Shown piece after piece: positions 25,148 through 33,176 of a stretch of DNA of 49,686 nt. This stretch comes from Lapillicoccus sp. (lineage in GTDB: Bacteria > Actinomycetota > Actinomycetes > Actinomycetales > Dermatophilaceae): the NCBI RefSeq assembly GCF_025353065.1, contig NZ_JANXRJ010000037.1, positions 1 to 49,686 of the forward strand. Direction: 5' to 3'. A program made the translations under genes and the position numbers. The notes beneath the pieces were generated by a model. It worked only from the letters and a program-made list of their open reading frames with translations. It made no database searches and was not told where the DNA came from. Within the stretch, counting starts at the first letter, position 1. Each line of letters opens with the position of its first letter.

Positions 25148-25546
25148 ATGCGCACCACCCTCGTCACCACCAGCGCCGCCGCACTCGCCCTCGGGCTGCT
25201 CACGCTCGCCGTCCCGACCGCTTCGGCCCAGGGCGGTGGCGGCGTCGTCCGCGCGTCGGGCAGCTGCAGCGCGTCCACCGACTGGAAGCTCAAGGCCAAG
25301 CCCGCCGACAGCCGCCTCGAGATCGAGTTCCAGGTGGACTCCAACGTCTCGGGTCAGACCTGGGCCGTGAAGATCGCCGACAACGGGGCTCGCGTCTTCG
25401 CCGGCACCCGGATGACGGCAGGCCCCAGCGGGTCGTTCTCCGTCGACCGCAAGATCGCCGACCGGGCGGGAGCCGACACGCTGGTCGCGACGGCCATGAA
25501 CGCCATGACGGGGGAGACCTGCCGCGGGAGCCTGATGCTGGGCTGA
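25148..25546 (+). CDS. small secreted protein of unknown function
   Basis: Protein of 132 aa with a Sec signal peptide (hydrophobic core AAALALGLLTLAV, cleavage after TASA near residue 27), leaving a mature domain of about 105 residues. Mature features are SGSCSASTDWKLKAKP and GETCRGSLMLG; the two cysteines probably form a disulfide linking both ends of a beta-sandwich. Similar exported proteins are widespread in actinobacteria without an assigned role. ATG 25148 has GGGAG 6 nt upstream; the frame is open back to 25043 but would lose the signal peptide position. Nothing in the neighbourhood suggests a function. Confidence 0.78.
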   Translation: MRTTLVTTSAAALALGLLTLAVPTASAQGGGGVVRASGSCSASTDWKLKAKPADSRLEIEFQVDSNVSGQTWAVKIADNGARVFAGTRMTAGPSGSFSVDRKIADRAGADTLVATAMNAMTGETCRGSLMLG

Positions 25547-25638
25547 AGCGCTAGATCAGGAGCCCGGGACCCGTGTGTCCGCTCGTTGCGTCGGCAACGA
25601 CCGGGCGCGCGGGCCTCGTCATTGTCGGTCCTCGGGAC

Positions 25639-25644
25639 TAGCGT
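25639..25644 (+). promoter_or_regulatory. -10 box, leaderless DUF1801 gene
   Basis: TAGCGT begins 13 nt before ATG 25652. A small stem CGTTGC/GCAACG with loop GTCG lies upstream near 25585-25600 and may terminate the previous gene. Confidence 0.55.
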
Positions 25645-25651
25645 TCGCCGC

Positions 25652-26041
25652 ATGGGGCAGATCGATCAGTTCATCGCCGGGCTCGAGGCACCGGATGCCG
25701 CCGCCTTCGCCCATGTCGCGGGCCTCGTCGTCGAGGTCGCGCCCGACGTGGAGCAGGGCCGCTGTTACGGCGTGCCCGCCTTCCGACTGGCCGGACGGCC
25801 GCTGCTCGGCCTGGTCGCGGCCAAGGGCCACCTCAGCCTCTTCCCGTTCAGCCCCGAGGCGATCGAGCGGGTGAGCAGCCGGCTCGAGGGATTCTCCCTC
25901 TCCAGGGGCACGATCCGCTTCACCGCCCAGCACCCCGTCCCCGACGACGTCGTGCGCGATCTCGTCGCGGCTCGGCTCGACGAGATCGTCCACGACCTCG
26001 TCAGGTCCCGGCTCGACGAGAGCGTCGCCAGCGCGTCCTGA
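25652..26041 (+). CDS. DUF1801 (YdhG-like) domain protein
   Basis: Cytosolic protein of 129 aa with a DUF1801 fold. Family features are the cysteine/tyrosine segment GRCYGVPAFRLAGRPLLGL, LSLFPFSPEAIERV, and SRGTIRFTAQHPVPDDVV. Some relatives are described as frataxin-like iron chaperones, but the function here is unknown. The C-terminus carries a short internal repeat (ARLDEIVHDLVRSRLDESV). It is leaderless and convergent with SURF1, with 10 bp between stops. Confidence 0.8.
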   Translation: MGQIDQFIAGLEAPDAAAFAHVAGLVVEVAPDVEQGRCYGVPAFRLAGRPLLGLVAAKGHLSLFPFSPEAIERVSSRLEGFSLSRGTIRFTAQHPVPDDVVRDLVAARLDEIVHDLVRSRLDESVASAS

Positions 26042-26051
26042 CGCGCCGGTC

Positions 26052-26906
26052 TCAGGAGTCCTCCTCGTCCCAGATCCGCACCTTCTTCGGTCGGGTGGCG
26101 GGCACCATCGACCCGGCGGCGACGAGCTCCGCCTCGGACGACGGCGATGAGCCAGGCGCCGGCTCGACCTCGGGTCGCTGTCCCTCGCGCATCGTCCGGA
26201 TCCGGTAGCCGTAGAAGACGAAGCCGAACACCGAGAACAACCACCACTGGAACGCATACGCCTGGTTGGGTCCGAGGTCGGTATCGGGGAGCGCCAGGGG
26301 CGTCGGCCGGGCGGGCGTCGCCCCGGCGGCCGTCCGCTCGGACTCCAGGATGAGATACGTCGGCAGCAGGTCACCGCCGACCTGGGCCTCGGCGTCCCCG
26401 ACGTTGATGCTGGCGAGCTGTCCGGCCGGGAGGTCCTTGCCGAGGGTCACCTCGGGGCGCCGCAACCAGCCCTGGACCGTGACGGTGCCGTCCGGGGCGG
26501 TGGGCACGCTCGGGAGCTGGGCGGCCGAGTCGGCGTTCTGGACCCAGCCGCGGTCGACGAGCAGCCGCCGCCCGGAGCCGTCACGAAGGTCCAGGGGGAC
26601 GAGGACCTCGAGCCCCGGGGCGCCGTCGAGCGCGCGGTTGCGGACGAGCAGCTGCTGCTGCGCGGCATACGAGCCGGCGGTCGTCACCCGGGTCCACTCG
26701 CCGGTCTCGGCGAGCGGGAGCCGCCCCTCGACCGAGGCCAGGGGCACGGGAGTGGCGGCGTAGTGCGAGGTGACCGTGTCGGCCTTCACCTGCTTGTCCT
26801 CGTAGCGGCCCCACTGCCACCGCCCGAGGAGCACGCACACCCCGGCGAAGACGATCGCGACGAGGAGCGCGAGCAGCCACCTGGGGGTGAACAGCGTACG
26901 GATCAC
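26052..26906 (-). CDS. SURF1-family cytochrome oxidase assembly protein
   Basis: Inner-membrane protein of 284 aa. There is one helix near the N-terminus ([23 protein letters not shown], about residues 11-33) and one near residue 220 ([18 protein letters not shown]), with the periplasmic domain between them. Conserved SURF1 marks are [16 protein letters not shown] and the [11 protein letters not shown] region. SURF1 helps insert heme a into cytochrome c oxidase subunit I. The extended C-terminal tail is acidic and Pro-rich. GTG 26906 is supported by TACCGT exactly 12 nt upstream. It is divergent from moaA. Confidence 0.88.
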   Translation of the reverse strand: MIRTLFTPRWLLALLVAIVFAGVCVLLGRWQWGRYEDKQVKADTVTSHYAATPVPLASVEGRLPLAETGEWTRVTTAGSYAAQQQLLVRNRALDGAPGLEVLVPLDLRDGSGRRLLVDRGWVQNADSAAQLPSVPTAPDGTVTVQGWLRRPEVTLGKDLPAGQLASINVGDAEAQVGGDLLPTYLILESERTAAGATPARPTPLALPDTDLGPNQAYAFQWWLFSVFGFVFYGYRIRTMREGQRPEVEPAPGSSPSSEAELVAAGSMVPATRPKKVRIWDEEDS

Positions 26907-26912
26907 TACCTG

Positions 26913-26918
26913 ACGGTA
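26913..26918 (-). promoter_or_regulatory. -10 box, leaderless SURF1 gene
   Basis: TACCGT on the minus strand begins exactly 12 nt before GTG 26906. Confidence 0.6.
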
Positions 26919-26936
26919 CCTGTCGGACGGAGCGCC

Positions 26937-26942
26937 TAGAAT
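26937..26942 (+). promoter_or_regulatory. -10 box, moaA
   Basis: TAGAAT begins 14 nt before ATG 26951, back to back with the SURF1 promoter in a 44-bp divergent gap. There is no room for a molybdenum-cofactor riboswitch. Confidence 0.55.
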
Positions 26943-26950
26943 GCCGGGTA

Positions 26951-27982
26951 ATGACCAGTCTCCCGATGCCACGGACGCGCCCCACCGGAGGGGCCGGCCT
27001 TGCCGACACGTTCGGACGCGTGGCCCGTGATCTCCGGGTGTCGGTGACCGACCGCTGCAACCTGCGCTGCACCTACTGCATGCCCGCCGAGGGCCTGCCG
27101 TGGATGCCCCGGGCCGAGATGCTCACCGACGAGGAGCTGCTGCGCGTCATCGGCGTGTTCGTCGGCCTGGGGGTCCGCCAGGTGCGGCTCACCGGCGGCG
27201 AGCCGCTGCTGCGACGCTCTCTGGTGGACGTCGTCGCCGGCATCGCGGCCCTTGAGCCGCGGCCGAGCATCGCCATGACGACCAACGGGGTCGGGCTCGA
27301 ACGGGTGGCCGGACGGCTCGCGGACGCCGGGCTGGACCGCGTCAACGTGAGTCTGGACACCATCGACAGCGAGACCTTCAGCAGGCTCACGCGCCGAGAC
27401 CGGCTCACCGACGTCGAGAAGGGTCTTGCGGCCGCCGCGGAGGCCGGGTTGACCCCGGTGAAGGTCAACGCCGTCGCGATGCGGGGCATCAACGACGACT
27501 CGGTCGCCGACGTGCTCTCCTGGTGCCTCGACCGCGGCTACGAGCTGCGGTTCATCGAGCAGATGCCGCTCGACGCGCAGCACGCCTGGGACCGCGAGGT
27601 CATGGTGGGCGCCGACGAGATCCGGCAGCGGCTGTCCGAGCGGTTCACCCTCACCCCGCTGCCCGCCGCCGACCGTGGCAGCGCGCCGGCCGAGCGGTTC
27701 CTCGTCGACGGGGGACCGGCCACGGTCGGCATCATCGCGAGCGTCTCCGAGCCCTTCTGCAGCACCTGCGACCGGGCCCGGCTCACGGCCGACGGGCAGG
27801 TGCGCAACTGCCTCTTCTCCGAGCAGGAGACCGACCTGCGCGGACCGCTCCGGGACGGCGCCAGCGACCAGGAGCTCGCCGACCTGATCAACGGAGAGAT
27901 GTGGCGCAAGGCCCGTGGCCACGGCATCGGCGAGCCCGACTTCCACCAGCCCACCCGGCCGATGTCGTCGATCGGCGGCTGA
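26951..27982 (+). CDS. moaA: GTP 3',8-cyclase MoaA
   Basis: Radical-SAM enzyme of 343 aa for the first step of molybdenum cofactor synthesis, cyclising GTP with MoaC. The SAM cluster is Cys36-x3-Cys40-x2-Cys43 (CNLRCTYC); [10 protein letters not shown] binds SAM. The second cluster is in [19 protein letters not shown], and the protein ends in the catalytic GG tail (SIGG). The remaining moa genes are not in the window. The MOSC protein at 21.3 kb is a plausible cofactor user. Confidence 0.95.
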   Translation: MTSLPMPRTRPTGGAGLADTFGRVARDLRVSVTDRCNLRCTYCMPAEGLPWMPRAEMLTDEELLRVIGVFVGLGVRQVRLTGGEPLLRRSLVDVVAGIAALEPRPSIAMTTNGVGLERVAGRLADAGLDRVNVSLDTIDSETFSRLTRRDRLTDVEKGLAAAAEAGLTPVKVNAVAMRGINDDSVADVLSWCLDRGYELRFIEQMPLDAQHAWDREVMVGADEIRQRLSERFTLTPLPAADRGSAPAERFLVDGGPATVGIIASVSEPFCSTCDRARLTADGQVRNCLFSEQETDLRGPLRDGASDQELADLINGEMWRKARGHGIGEPDFHQPTRPMSSIGG

Positions 27983-28019
27983 CCCGGCTCTCGCCTGAGC
28001 TGCTGAGTCGTTCTGCCGC

Positions 28020-28232
28020 TCAGCCGTGGGCGTCAGTGAGTTCCCCGACGTCGATAGTGTCCTTGAGGAAGCTACGGAGAGAGAGGAACTCGCCCAGCGA
28101 CTGCTCGTGGTCCGCGCAGGCGAGCCACACCTTGCGCCGCTCGAGCGTATGCAGCGTGGGGTTGTTCCACAGCAGGGCGCGGGTCGCCGTGCGGCGACAG
28201 CCCGTCGCGCTGCAGACCAGGTCGGGACTCAC
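28020..28232 (-). CDS. conserved actinobacterial small Cys-rich protein
   Basis: Protein of 70 aa with probable zinc ligands: CSATGC near the N-terminus and CADHEQSLGEFL in the middle, with a WNNPTLHTLERRKVW segment between. Close relatives are often labelled acetone carboxylase in databases; nothing in 70 residues supports that enzyme, so I leave the function open. GTG 28232 overlaps the DUF3099 stop (GTGA), showing translational coupling with that membrane protein. It converges on moaA. Confidence 0.75.
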   Translation of the reverse strand: MSPDLVCSATGCRRTATRALLWNNPTLHTLERRKVWLACADHEQSLGEFLSLRSFLKDTIDVGELTDAHG

Positions 28233-28600
28233 GCGCCGGCGCGGGCGCTGTCGTCCGGGCCGATCGGCTTCGGGTCCTCGATCGTGCCGGTCAGGGCACG
28301 CGTCTCCTTGGAGCGGGGGTCGACCCGGGTGATCTCGCCGTTCTTCACCGGTCCGACGGCGTTGGCCAGGACCACGGCGATGTAGGGCAGGACGACCGCG
28401 CCCGCGACGAAGGTCCAGCGCAGCCACCCGGTGGTCACGACCGCGAGCACGAAGCACACGCCGCGCAGCCCCATCGCAGTGAAGTACCGGCGCATCCGCT
28501 CGCCCTGGTCCTCCGCCGCCGACCCCGGCGCGTCGGTCACCGACTGGATGTCGGGCCGGTGGATCGGAAAAGCGTCCTGCGGCTGCGAGTTCACTGACAC
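28229..28600 (-). CDS. DUF3099 membrane protein
   Basis: Protein of 123 aa. A charged N-terminus (SVTDAPGSAAEDQGERMRRY) leads into two closely spaced helices at about residues 42-60 and 63-84, the second ending in VVLANA, a DUF3099 hallmark. The acidic Pro/Asp-rich C-terminus is cytosolic or disordered. GTG 28600 has GAGGAGG about 6 nt upstream. Its stop overlaps the start of the small Cys-rich gene. Function is unknown; the pair is a conserved actinobacterial unit. Confidence 0.85.
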   Translation of the reverse strand: MSVNSQPQDAFPIHRPDIQSVTDAPGSAAEDQGERMRRYFTAMGLRGVCFVLAVVTTGWLRWTFVAGAVVLPYIAVVLANAVGPVKNGEITRVDPRSKETRALTGTIEDPKPIGPDDSARAGA

Positions 28601-28804
28601 CTCCTCAGCCTACGTCGGTGCGTGATCGGCCGCTTCCGACCCCGGATGACTGCTGGATCACGTGCGCCGGCAAAGGTGACCACTGGCCCGACAGGTGGCG
28701 CGGTGACGGCATACCCAGCGGTAGTGCACTAGCGTCGTCCCGCGGTCCCGGCCGCCGCCCACGGCCGACCCGAGTCGCCACCGACCGCACTGGAAGTGAG
28801 CACG

Positions 28805-29536
28805 ATGACGCAGACCCCGAGCGCACCCTCGCAGCGCAACGTCCTGGTGACCGGGGGCAACCGGGGGATCGGGCTGGCCATCGCGAGGTCGTTCGTCGCC
28901 GCTGGAGACGCCGTCGTCATCACCCACCGCAGCGGCGACGCACCCGAGGGACTGACTGCCGTGCGCTGCGAGGTCACCGACACGGCCTCGGTGAACGCCG
29001 CGTTCGACGAGGCCGAGAAGATCCTCGGCGGCCCGGTCGAGATCCTCGTCTGCAACGCGGGCATCACCCGTGACACCCTGGTGCTGCGGATGAGCGACGA
29101 GGACTTCGACGACGTCATCAGCACCAACCTCGCCGGCGCGTTCCGGTGCGTCCGCCGCGCGGTGCGAGGGATGATCCGGCTGCGGCGGGGACGGATCATC
29201 CTCATCGGCAGCGTCGCCGGCATGTCCGGCGGTGCCGGGCAGGCGAACTACTCCTCGAGCAAGGCCGGTCTCGTCGGGCTGGCCCGCGCGACGTCGCGCG
29301 AGCTCGGCGGACGTGGAATCACCGCCAACGTCGTCGCACCCGGGCTCATCGAGACGGACATGACGGCCAACCTCAGCGAGGAGGTCATGGCGAGCTACCT
29401 CAGCTCGATCCCCGCAGGCCGGCTCGGCCGTGTCGAGGAGATCGCCGAGACGGTGCTCTTCCTGGCCAGCCCCGGCGCGGCCTACCTCACCGGCGCCGTC
29501 ATCCCCGTCGACGGCGGCCTGGGGATGGGTCACTAG
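28805..29536 (+). CDS. fabG: 3-oxoacyl-ACP reductase (FabG/MabA type)
   Basis: Short-chain dehydrogenase of 243 aa. The NADPH motif is TGGNRGIG, followed by NAGITRD, the catalytic serine in IGSVAGMSGG, and the YSSSKAG Tyr-x3-Lys pair. The C-terminal IPVDGGLGMGH is typical of FabG. It is followed 59 bp later by an InhA-type enoyl reductase, the mabA-inhA arrangement of type II fatty-acid elongation. GTG 28796 three codons upstream is an alternative start. A TAGCGT at 28730-28735 could be the promoter, giving a leader of about 60 nt. Confidence 0.9.
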   Translation: MTQTPSAPSQRNVLVTGGNRGIGLAIARSFVAAGDAVVITHRSGDAPEGLTAVRCEVTDTASVNAAFDEAEKILGGPVEILVCNAGITRDTLVLRMSDEDFDDVISTNLAGAFRCVRRAVRGMIRLRRGRIILIGSVAGMSGGAGQANYSSSKAGLVGLARATSRELGGRGITANVVAPGLIETDMTANLSEEVMASYLSSIPAGRLGRVEEIAETVLFLASPGAAYLTGAVIPVDGGLGMGH

Positions 29537-29595
29537 CACCCCCGGAGCGCACCGACGACCACCGATATCTGAGCCACCACGAAAGGCACGACACC

Positions 29596-30360
29596 ATGGG
29601 AATCCTCGAGGGCAAGCGGCTGATCATCACCGGCGTGCTGATGGACACCTCCATCGCCTTCCACGTCGCGAAGATCGCCCAGCAGGAGGGCGCGCAGGTG
29701 GTCCTCACCTCCTTCGGCCGGACGATGAAGATCACCTCCACGATCGCCAAGCGGCTGCCGACCACGCCACCGGTGATCGAGCTCGACGTCACCAACCAGG
29801 AACACCTCGACAGCCTCGCCGAGCGGACCACGGAGCACCTCGACGGTGTCGACGGGGTGCTGCACTCCATCGGGTTCGCCCCCCTGGGCGCCTTCTCGTT
29901 CATGGACGGCACGTGGGACGACGTGGCGACCGCGATGCAGGCGTCCGCCTACTCGCTCAAGGCGCTCGCCGTCGCCGCGCTGCCGCTGATGAGCGCCGGG
30001 GGGAGCCTGGTGGGGCTGACCTTCGACGCGAAGTTCGCCTGGCCGGTCTACGACTGGATGGGCGTGACGAAGGCCGCCTTCGAGTCGACGAACCGCTACC
30101 TCGCCCGCGACCTCGGCAAGCTCCACCACATCCGCTCCAACCTCGTCTCCGCCGGTCCGCTGCGCACCACGGCCGCGAAGTCGATCCCCGGCTTCGAGGA
30201 GTTCGAGAAGGTCTGGGGCAACCGCGCGCCGCTCGGGTGGGACATCACCGACCCGGTGCCGGCCGCGAAGGCGTGCGCCGCGCTGCTGTCCGACTGGTTC
30301 CCCGCGACGACCGGCGAGATCATCCACGTCGACGGCGGCGTGCACGCGATGGGGCAGTGA
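29596..30360 (+). CDS. fabI: enoyl-ACP reductase (FabI/InhA type)
   Basis: NADH-dependent enoyl-ACP reductase of 254 aa for the last step of each fatty-acid elongation round. The N-terminus GILEGKRLIITGVLMDTSIA, the catalytic YDWMGVTKAAFE (Tyr-Met-x3-Lys), and AGPLRTTAAKSIPGF are close to InhA. It runs with fabG as a two-gene unit. The organism need not make mycolic acids, because InhA-type FabI is common in actinobacteria. ATG 29596 follows a weak GAAAGG. Confidence 0.92.
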   Translation: MGILEGKRLIITGVLMDTSIAFHVAKIAQQEGAQVVLTSFGRTMKITSTIAKRLPTTPPVIELDVTNQEHLDSLAERTTEHLDGVDGVLHSIGFAPLGAFSFMDGTWDDVATAMQASAYSLKALAVAALPLMSAGGSLVGLTFDAKFAWPVYDWMGVTKAAFESTNRYLARDLGKLHHIRSNLVSAGPLRTTAAKSIPGFEEFEKVWGNRAPLGWDITDPVPAAKACAALLSDWFPATTGEIIHVDGGVHAMGQ

Positions 30361-30402
30361 CCGGGGACCGGGCGCGGCGGCATACGGGGTCACGCGAGTA
30401 GC

Positions 30403-30408
30403 TAGGGT
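30403..30408 (+). promoter_or_regulatory. -10 box, leaderless CphA-like Mur ligase gene
   Basis: TAGGGT begins 13 nt before ATG 30416. A GGCATAC word lies 24 nt upstream of it (30379-30385). Confidence 0.6.
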
Positions 30409-30415
30409 TGAGGCC

Positions 30416-32689
30416 ATGATTTCGCCTGCCGCGACCGATCTCACCGCCCTGTCGGAAGCCGCCGTGACCCAGGCCGGAGTGACCGTGTCCGAGGTCCGGG
30501 TCCTCGACGGGCCCAACCTCTACTTCACCCGGCCCGCGGTCAAGATCAGCCTCGAGGTGCCCGGCTACCTCGCGCTCGACCGCAAGGATGCCGCCGAGCT
30601 CGCCCGCCGGGTCGGGCTCGGCTCCTCGCGACCGGGGAAGGCGGGCAGCGCGCAGCGCCAGCGCTTCGTCATGCGCCTCGCCGCCCACGTCATGCGGCGG
30701 ATCGCCAGCGGCGTCGGCGTCAGCCGGATCACCGTGCGCGCGCGCACCGGTAGCGCCGTGGACGAGATCGTCGTGGCCATTCCGTGGCGGCACCGCAACT
30801 GGGGCGAGGTCTCCGGCGAGCAGCTCGGTCCGGTCCTCGCCGAGCTGCTCCGGGCCGACCGGGCGGGCACGGACGCGGTCGACGCCATCATCGAGGCGGC
30901 AGCGGCGCGGGTGCGGGCCGTCGAGCCCGGCCCGGCGAGCCTGGTGGTCGCCCCCACCGTCCCCGTCGTCTCGATCACCGGCACCAACGGCAAGACGACG
31001 ACGACCCGGATCATCGCCCACATCTCGATGACGGCCGGGTTCAGGACGGCGTGGAGCTCGACCTCCGGGGTCGTCGTGATGGGGGAGACGATCGAGGACG
31101 GCGACTACTCCGGGCCGGCGGGGGCGCGCGAGGTGCTCGCCACGCCCGGCCTCGAGATCGCCGTGCTGGAGACCGCCCGGGGCGGCATGCTGCTGCGGGG
31201 GATGGGGGTCTCGACCAACGACGTCAGCATCGTCACCAACGTCACGGCCGACCACCTCGGCCTGCAGGGCATCGACACCCTCGACCAGCTCGCCGAGGTC
31301 AAGGCGATCGTCACGACCATCACCAAGCCGACCGGGTGGGTCGTGCTCAACGGCGACGACCCCCGGGTATGGGCGATGCGACACCGCATCCGCGCCAAGC
31401 CGTGGGCCTTCAGCCTCGACCCCGACTCGCCGGCGCTGCGCGAGTCGCTCGCGACCGGCGGCCGGGGGATCACCATCCTCGACGGCGAGATCGTCGTGAT
31501 CACGGCCAACGCCGACCCCGACCGGCTCGCCAGGATCGTCGACGTCCCCGTCACGCTGTCCGGACTCTCCCGGCACAACATCGCCAACGCGCTCGCGGCG
31601 GCAGCCGGCGCCCTCGGACTCGGTATGCCGCGGGCGGCCGTCGTCGAGGGCCTGCGCACCTTCGCGCCCGACCCCGTCCTCAACGAAGGGCGCCTCAACT
31701 GCTACTCGGTGCCCGTCCTCGCCGCGTCCGGGGAGCAGGGGTCTGCCACGGTCATCCTCGACCTGGCCCACAACGAGGCCTCGCTGGAGGCGCTGCTCGA
31801 GGTCGCCCACGGTCTCAAGGCCCCCGGCGCCCGCGTCCACCTCGGCCTCGGCGCCACCGGTGACCGGCCCGACGAGGCGACCGAGGCCCTCGGCGAGATC
31901 GCGGGCAAGTCGGCCGACCACGTCGTGATCGCCCACAAGCCGAAGTACTTCCGCGGGCGCACGCTCGAGCACCTCGACGCCCGTCTGCGGGCCGGCCTCT
32001 CGCGCGTCGGCGTCGTCGAGGTCGACTCCCACCCCACCGAGCTCGAGGGCCTCCAGGCGATGCTGCCGACCGTGCACCCCGGCGACGTGCTGGCCTTCAT
32101 GTCGCACGAGCAGCAGGCGGAGAACGTCCGCTGGCTCGAGGGGCTGGGGGCGACGGCCGACGACGCTCGGACGATCCGGCGCAAGGTCGTGCAGGCCCGC
32201 GGGGAGCACGAGTCCGAGGCGGAGATCGCGGCCCTCTGGGCGCTCGAGGACCCGGCCGCACGGATCCCCCTGGCCCGGGCGCTCAGCGCGGCGCACCCGA
32301 AGGACGCCCGCCTGGTCTACGAGTGGGCGGGGACGCTCGACGCCGCGGGCGACGAGGCGGCTGCGGTGCCGCTCTACCGGCAGGCGCTCGCCGACGGTCT
32401 CCGTGAGCCGCACCGGCACCGTGCCCAGCTGCAGGCGGCGTCCAGCTATCGGGTCCTCGGGCAGCCGGACGAGGCGCTCGTCCTGCTCGACGAGGTGGCC
32501 CGGTCGCACCCGGGCGAGGCGGCCGTGGTCGCCTTCCGGGCGCTCTCCCTCGCCGACGCGGGGAACGCGCGCGAGGCGGTAGCGGACCTCGTCGACGCGC
32601 TCGTCGACCACGCCTCGGACGACGACACCGCGGCATACCGGCGCGCCCTGCACGGGTATGCCGCCCAGCTGCGCGAGCCGCGCCCCTGA
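30416..32689 (+). CDS. CphA-like Mur ligase without ATP-grasp domain, with C-terminal TPRs
   Basis: Protein of 757 aa. The first ~150 residues resemble the N-terminal part of cyanophycin synthetase (LDGPNLYFTRPAVKISLEVPG beside CphA's RGPNLWSYEQAIHLVVDLG). It then passes straight to a Mur-ligase ATPase domain (SITGTNGKTTTTRII near residues 186-200; ETARGGMLLRGMG as in CphA's EVARGGIIREGLG; DLAHNEASLEALL). The ATP-grasp domain, which adds Asp in CphA, is absent. About 150 C-terminal residues are helical TPR-like repeats. It faces cphA and cphB head-on, so a role in cyanophycin or a related isopeptide is likely: perhaps adding a basic residue or acting on oligomers. The exact reaction is unknown. 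Confidence 0.78.
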   Translation: MISPAATDLTALSEAAVTQAGVTVSEVRVLDGPNLYFTRPAVKISLEVPGYLALDRKDAAELARRVGLGSSRPGKAGSAQRQRFVMRLAAHVMRRIASGVGVSRITVRARTGSAVDEIVVAIPWRHRNWGEVSGEQLGPVLAELLRADRAGTDAVDAIIEAAAARVRAVEPGPASLVVAPTVPVVSITGTNGKTTTTRIIAHISMTAGFRTAWSSTSGVVVMGETIEDGDYSGPAGAREVLATPGLEIAVLETARGGMLLRGMGVSTNDVSIVTNVTADHLGLQGIDTLDQLAEVKAIVTTITKPTGWVVLNGDDPRVWAMRHRIRAKPWAFSLDPDSPALRESLATGGRGITILDGEIVVITANADPDRLARIVDVPVTLSGLSRHNIANALAAAAGALGLGMPRAAVVEGLRTFAPDPVLNEGRLNCYSVPVLAASGEQGSATVILDLAHNEASLEALLEVAHGLKAPGARVHLGLGATGDRPDEATEALGEIAGKSADHVVIAHKPKYFRGRTLEHLDARLRAGLSRVGVVEVDSHPTELEGLQAMLPTVHPGDVLAFMSHEQQAENVRWLEGLGATADDARTIRRKVVQARGEHESEAEIAALWALEDPAARIPLARALSAAHPKDARLVYEWAGTLDAAGDEAAAVPLYRQALADGLREPHRHRAQLQAASSYRVLGQPDEALVLLDEVARSHPGEAAVVAFRALSLADAGNAREAVADLVDALVDHASDDDTAAYRRALHGYAAQLREPRP

Positions 32690-32726
32690 CCGTCTCGTCC
32701 GCGGCTCGCTGGGGCAGAACCGCGAG

Positions 32727-32902
32727 GAGGTATAACCGCGCTCCCTGAGTCGCGGTTTTACCTCAACCCCCCGGGGTCGTCGCCTCCCCGAGGTATACCC
32801 GCGCTCCCTGAGCCGCGGTTTTACCTCAACTCCGGGGTCGTCGCCTCCCCGAGGTATCACCGCGCTCCCCAGGCCGCGCTCCCCAGGCCGCGGTTTTACC
32901 TC
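32727..32902. repeat. three tandem palindromes between convergent genes
   Basis: Three units start at 32727, 32790 and 32851 (period 61-63 bp). Each has arms GAGGTAnnnCCGCG and CGCGGTTTTACCTC around a 10-bp or larger loop, joined by a GGGGTCGTCGCCTCCCC spacer. The third loop contains an internal 14-bp duplication. They fill the gap between the CphA-like gene and cphA and could terminate both. Confidence 0.88.
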
Positions 32903-32912
32903 GATCCGGGGC

Positions 32913-33176
32913 TCAGTGGGAGACCGGTTCCTCCTGCGAGAACGCCTCGGCGTCGGCCTCGGCACCGTTGACCATCGCCGACTGCGCCAGGAGCTCCGGG
33001 TCGAGATCGGGGTCGGAGGCGATGTCCGTCGCGTGCGAGCCGGCGTGCGCGACGTGGGTGCGGTTCTCGAGCTCGGCCACCACCTTCGCGTGCTGGTCGA
33101 CGCACATGACGACGAAGTCGCCCGGGTTGGCGCGGGCCATGACGTGGTTCACCGCGGCGATCTCGTCGAGGACGAT
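32913..33176 (-). pseudogene. 3' remnant of cphA after an in-frame TAG
   Basis: Directly after the TAG at 33177-33179 the cphA frame continues for 87 sense codons to a second stop at 32913. It starts IVLDEIAAVNHVMARANPGD, which matches the conserved C-terminal strand of cyanophycin synthetases (VLDE..AV...PGD). This stretch should be the C-terminal lobe of the Mur-ligase domain. Expression would need read-through or an internal start (ATG at 33152). Confidence 0.8.

Noticed and set aside
26907-26950. Molybdenum-cofactor riboswitch before moaA
   Set aside because: The gap is 44 bp, shared with a divergent promoter, and moaA appears nearly leaderless.
30320-32965. Open frame of 881 codons on the minus strand opposite the CphA-like Mur ligase
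   Set aside because: Mirror of a real gene; low-complexity Arg/Gly/Asp composition and no recognisable motif.
32913-33152. Independent small gene of 79 codons
   Set aside because: Its frame is continuous with cphA across a single TAG and its sequence matches the CphA C-terminus, so it is better read as a remnant.
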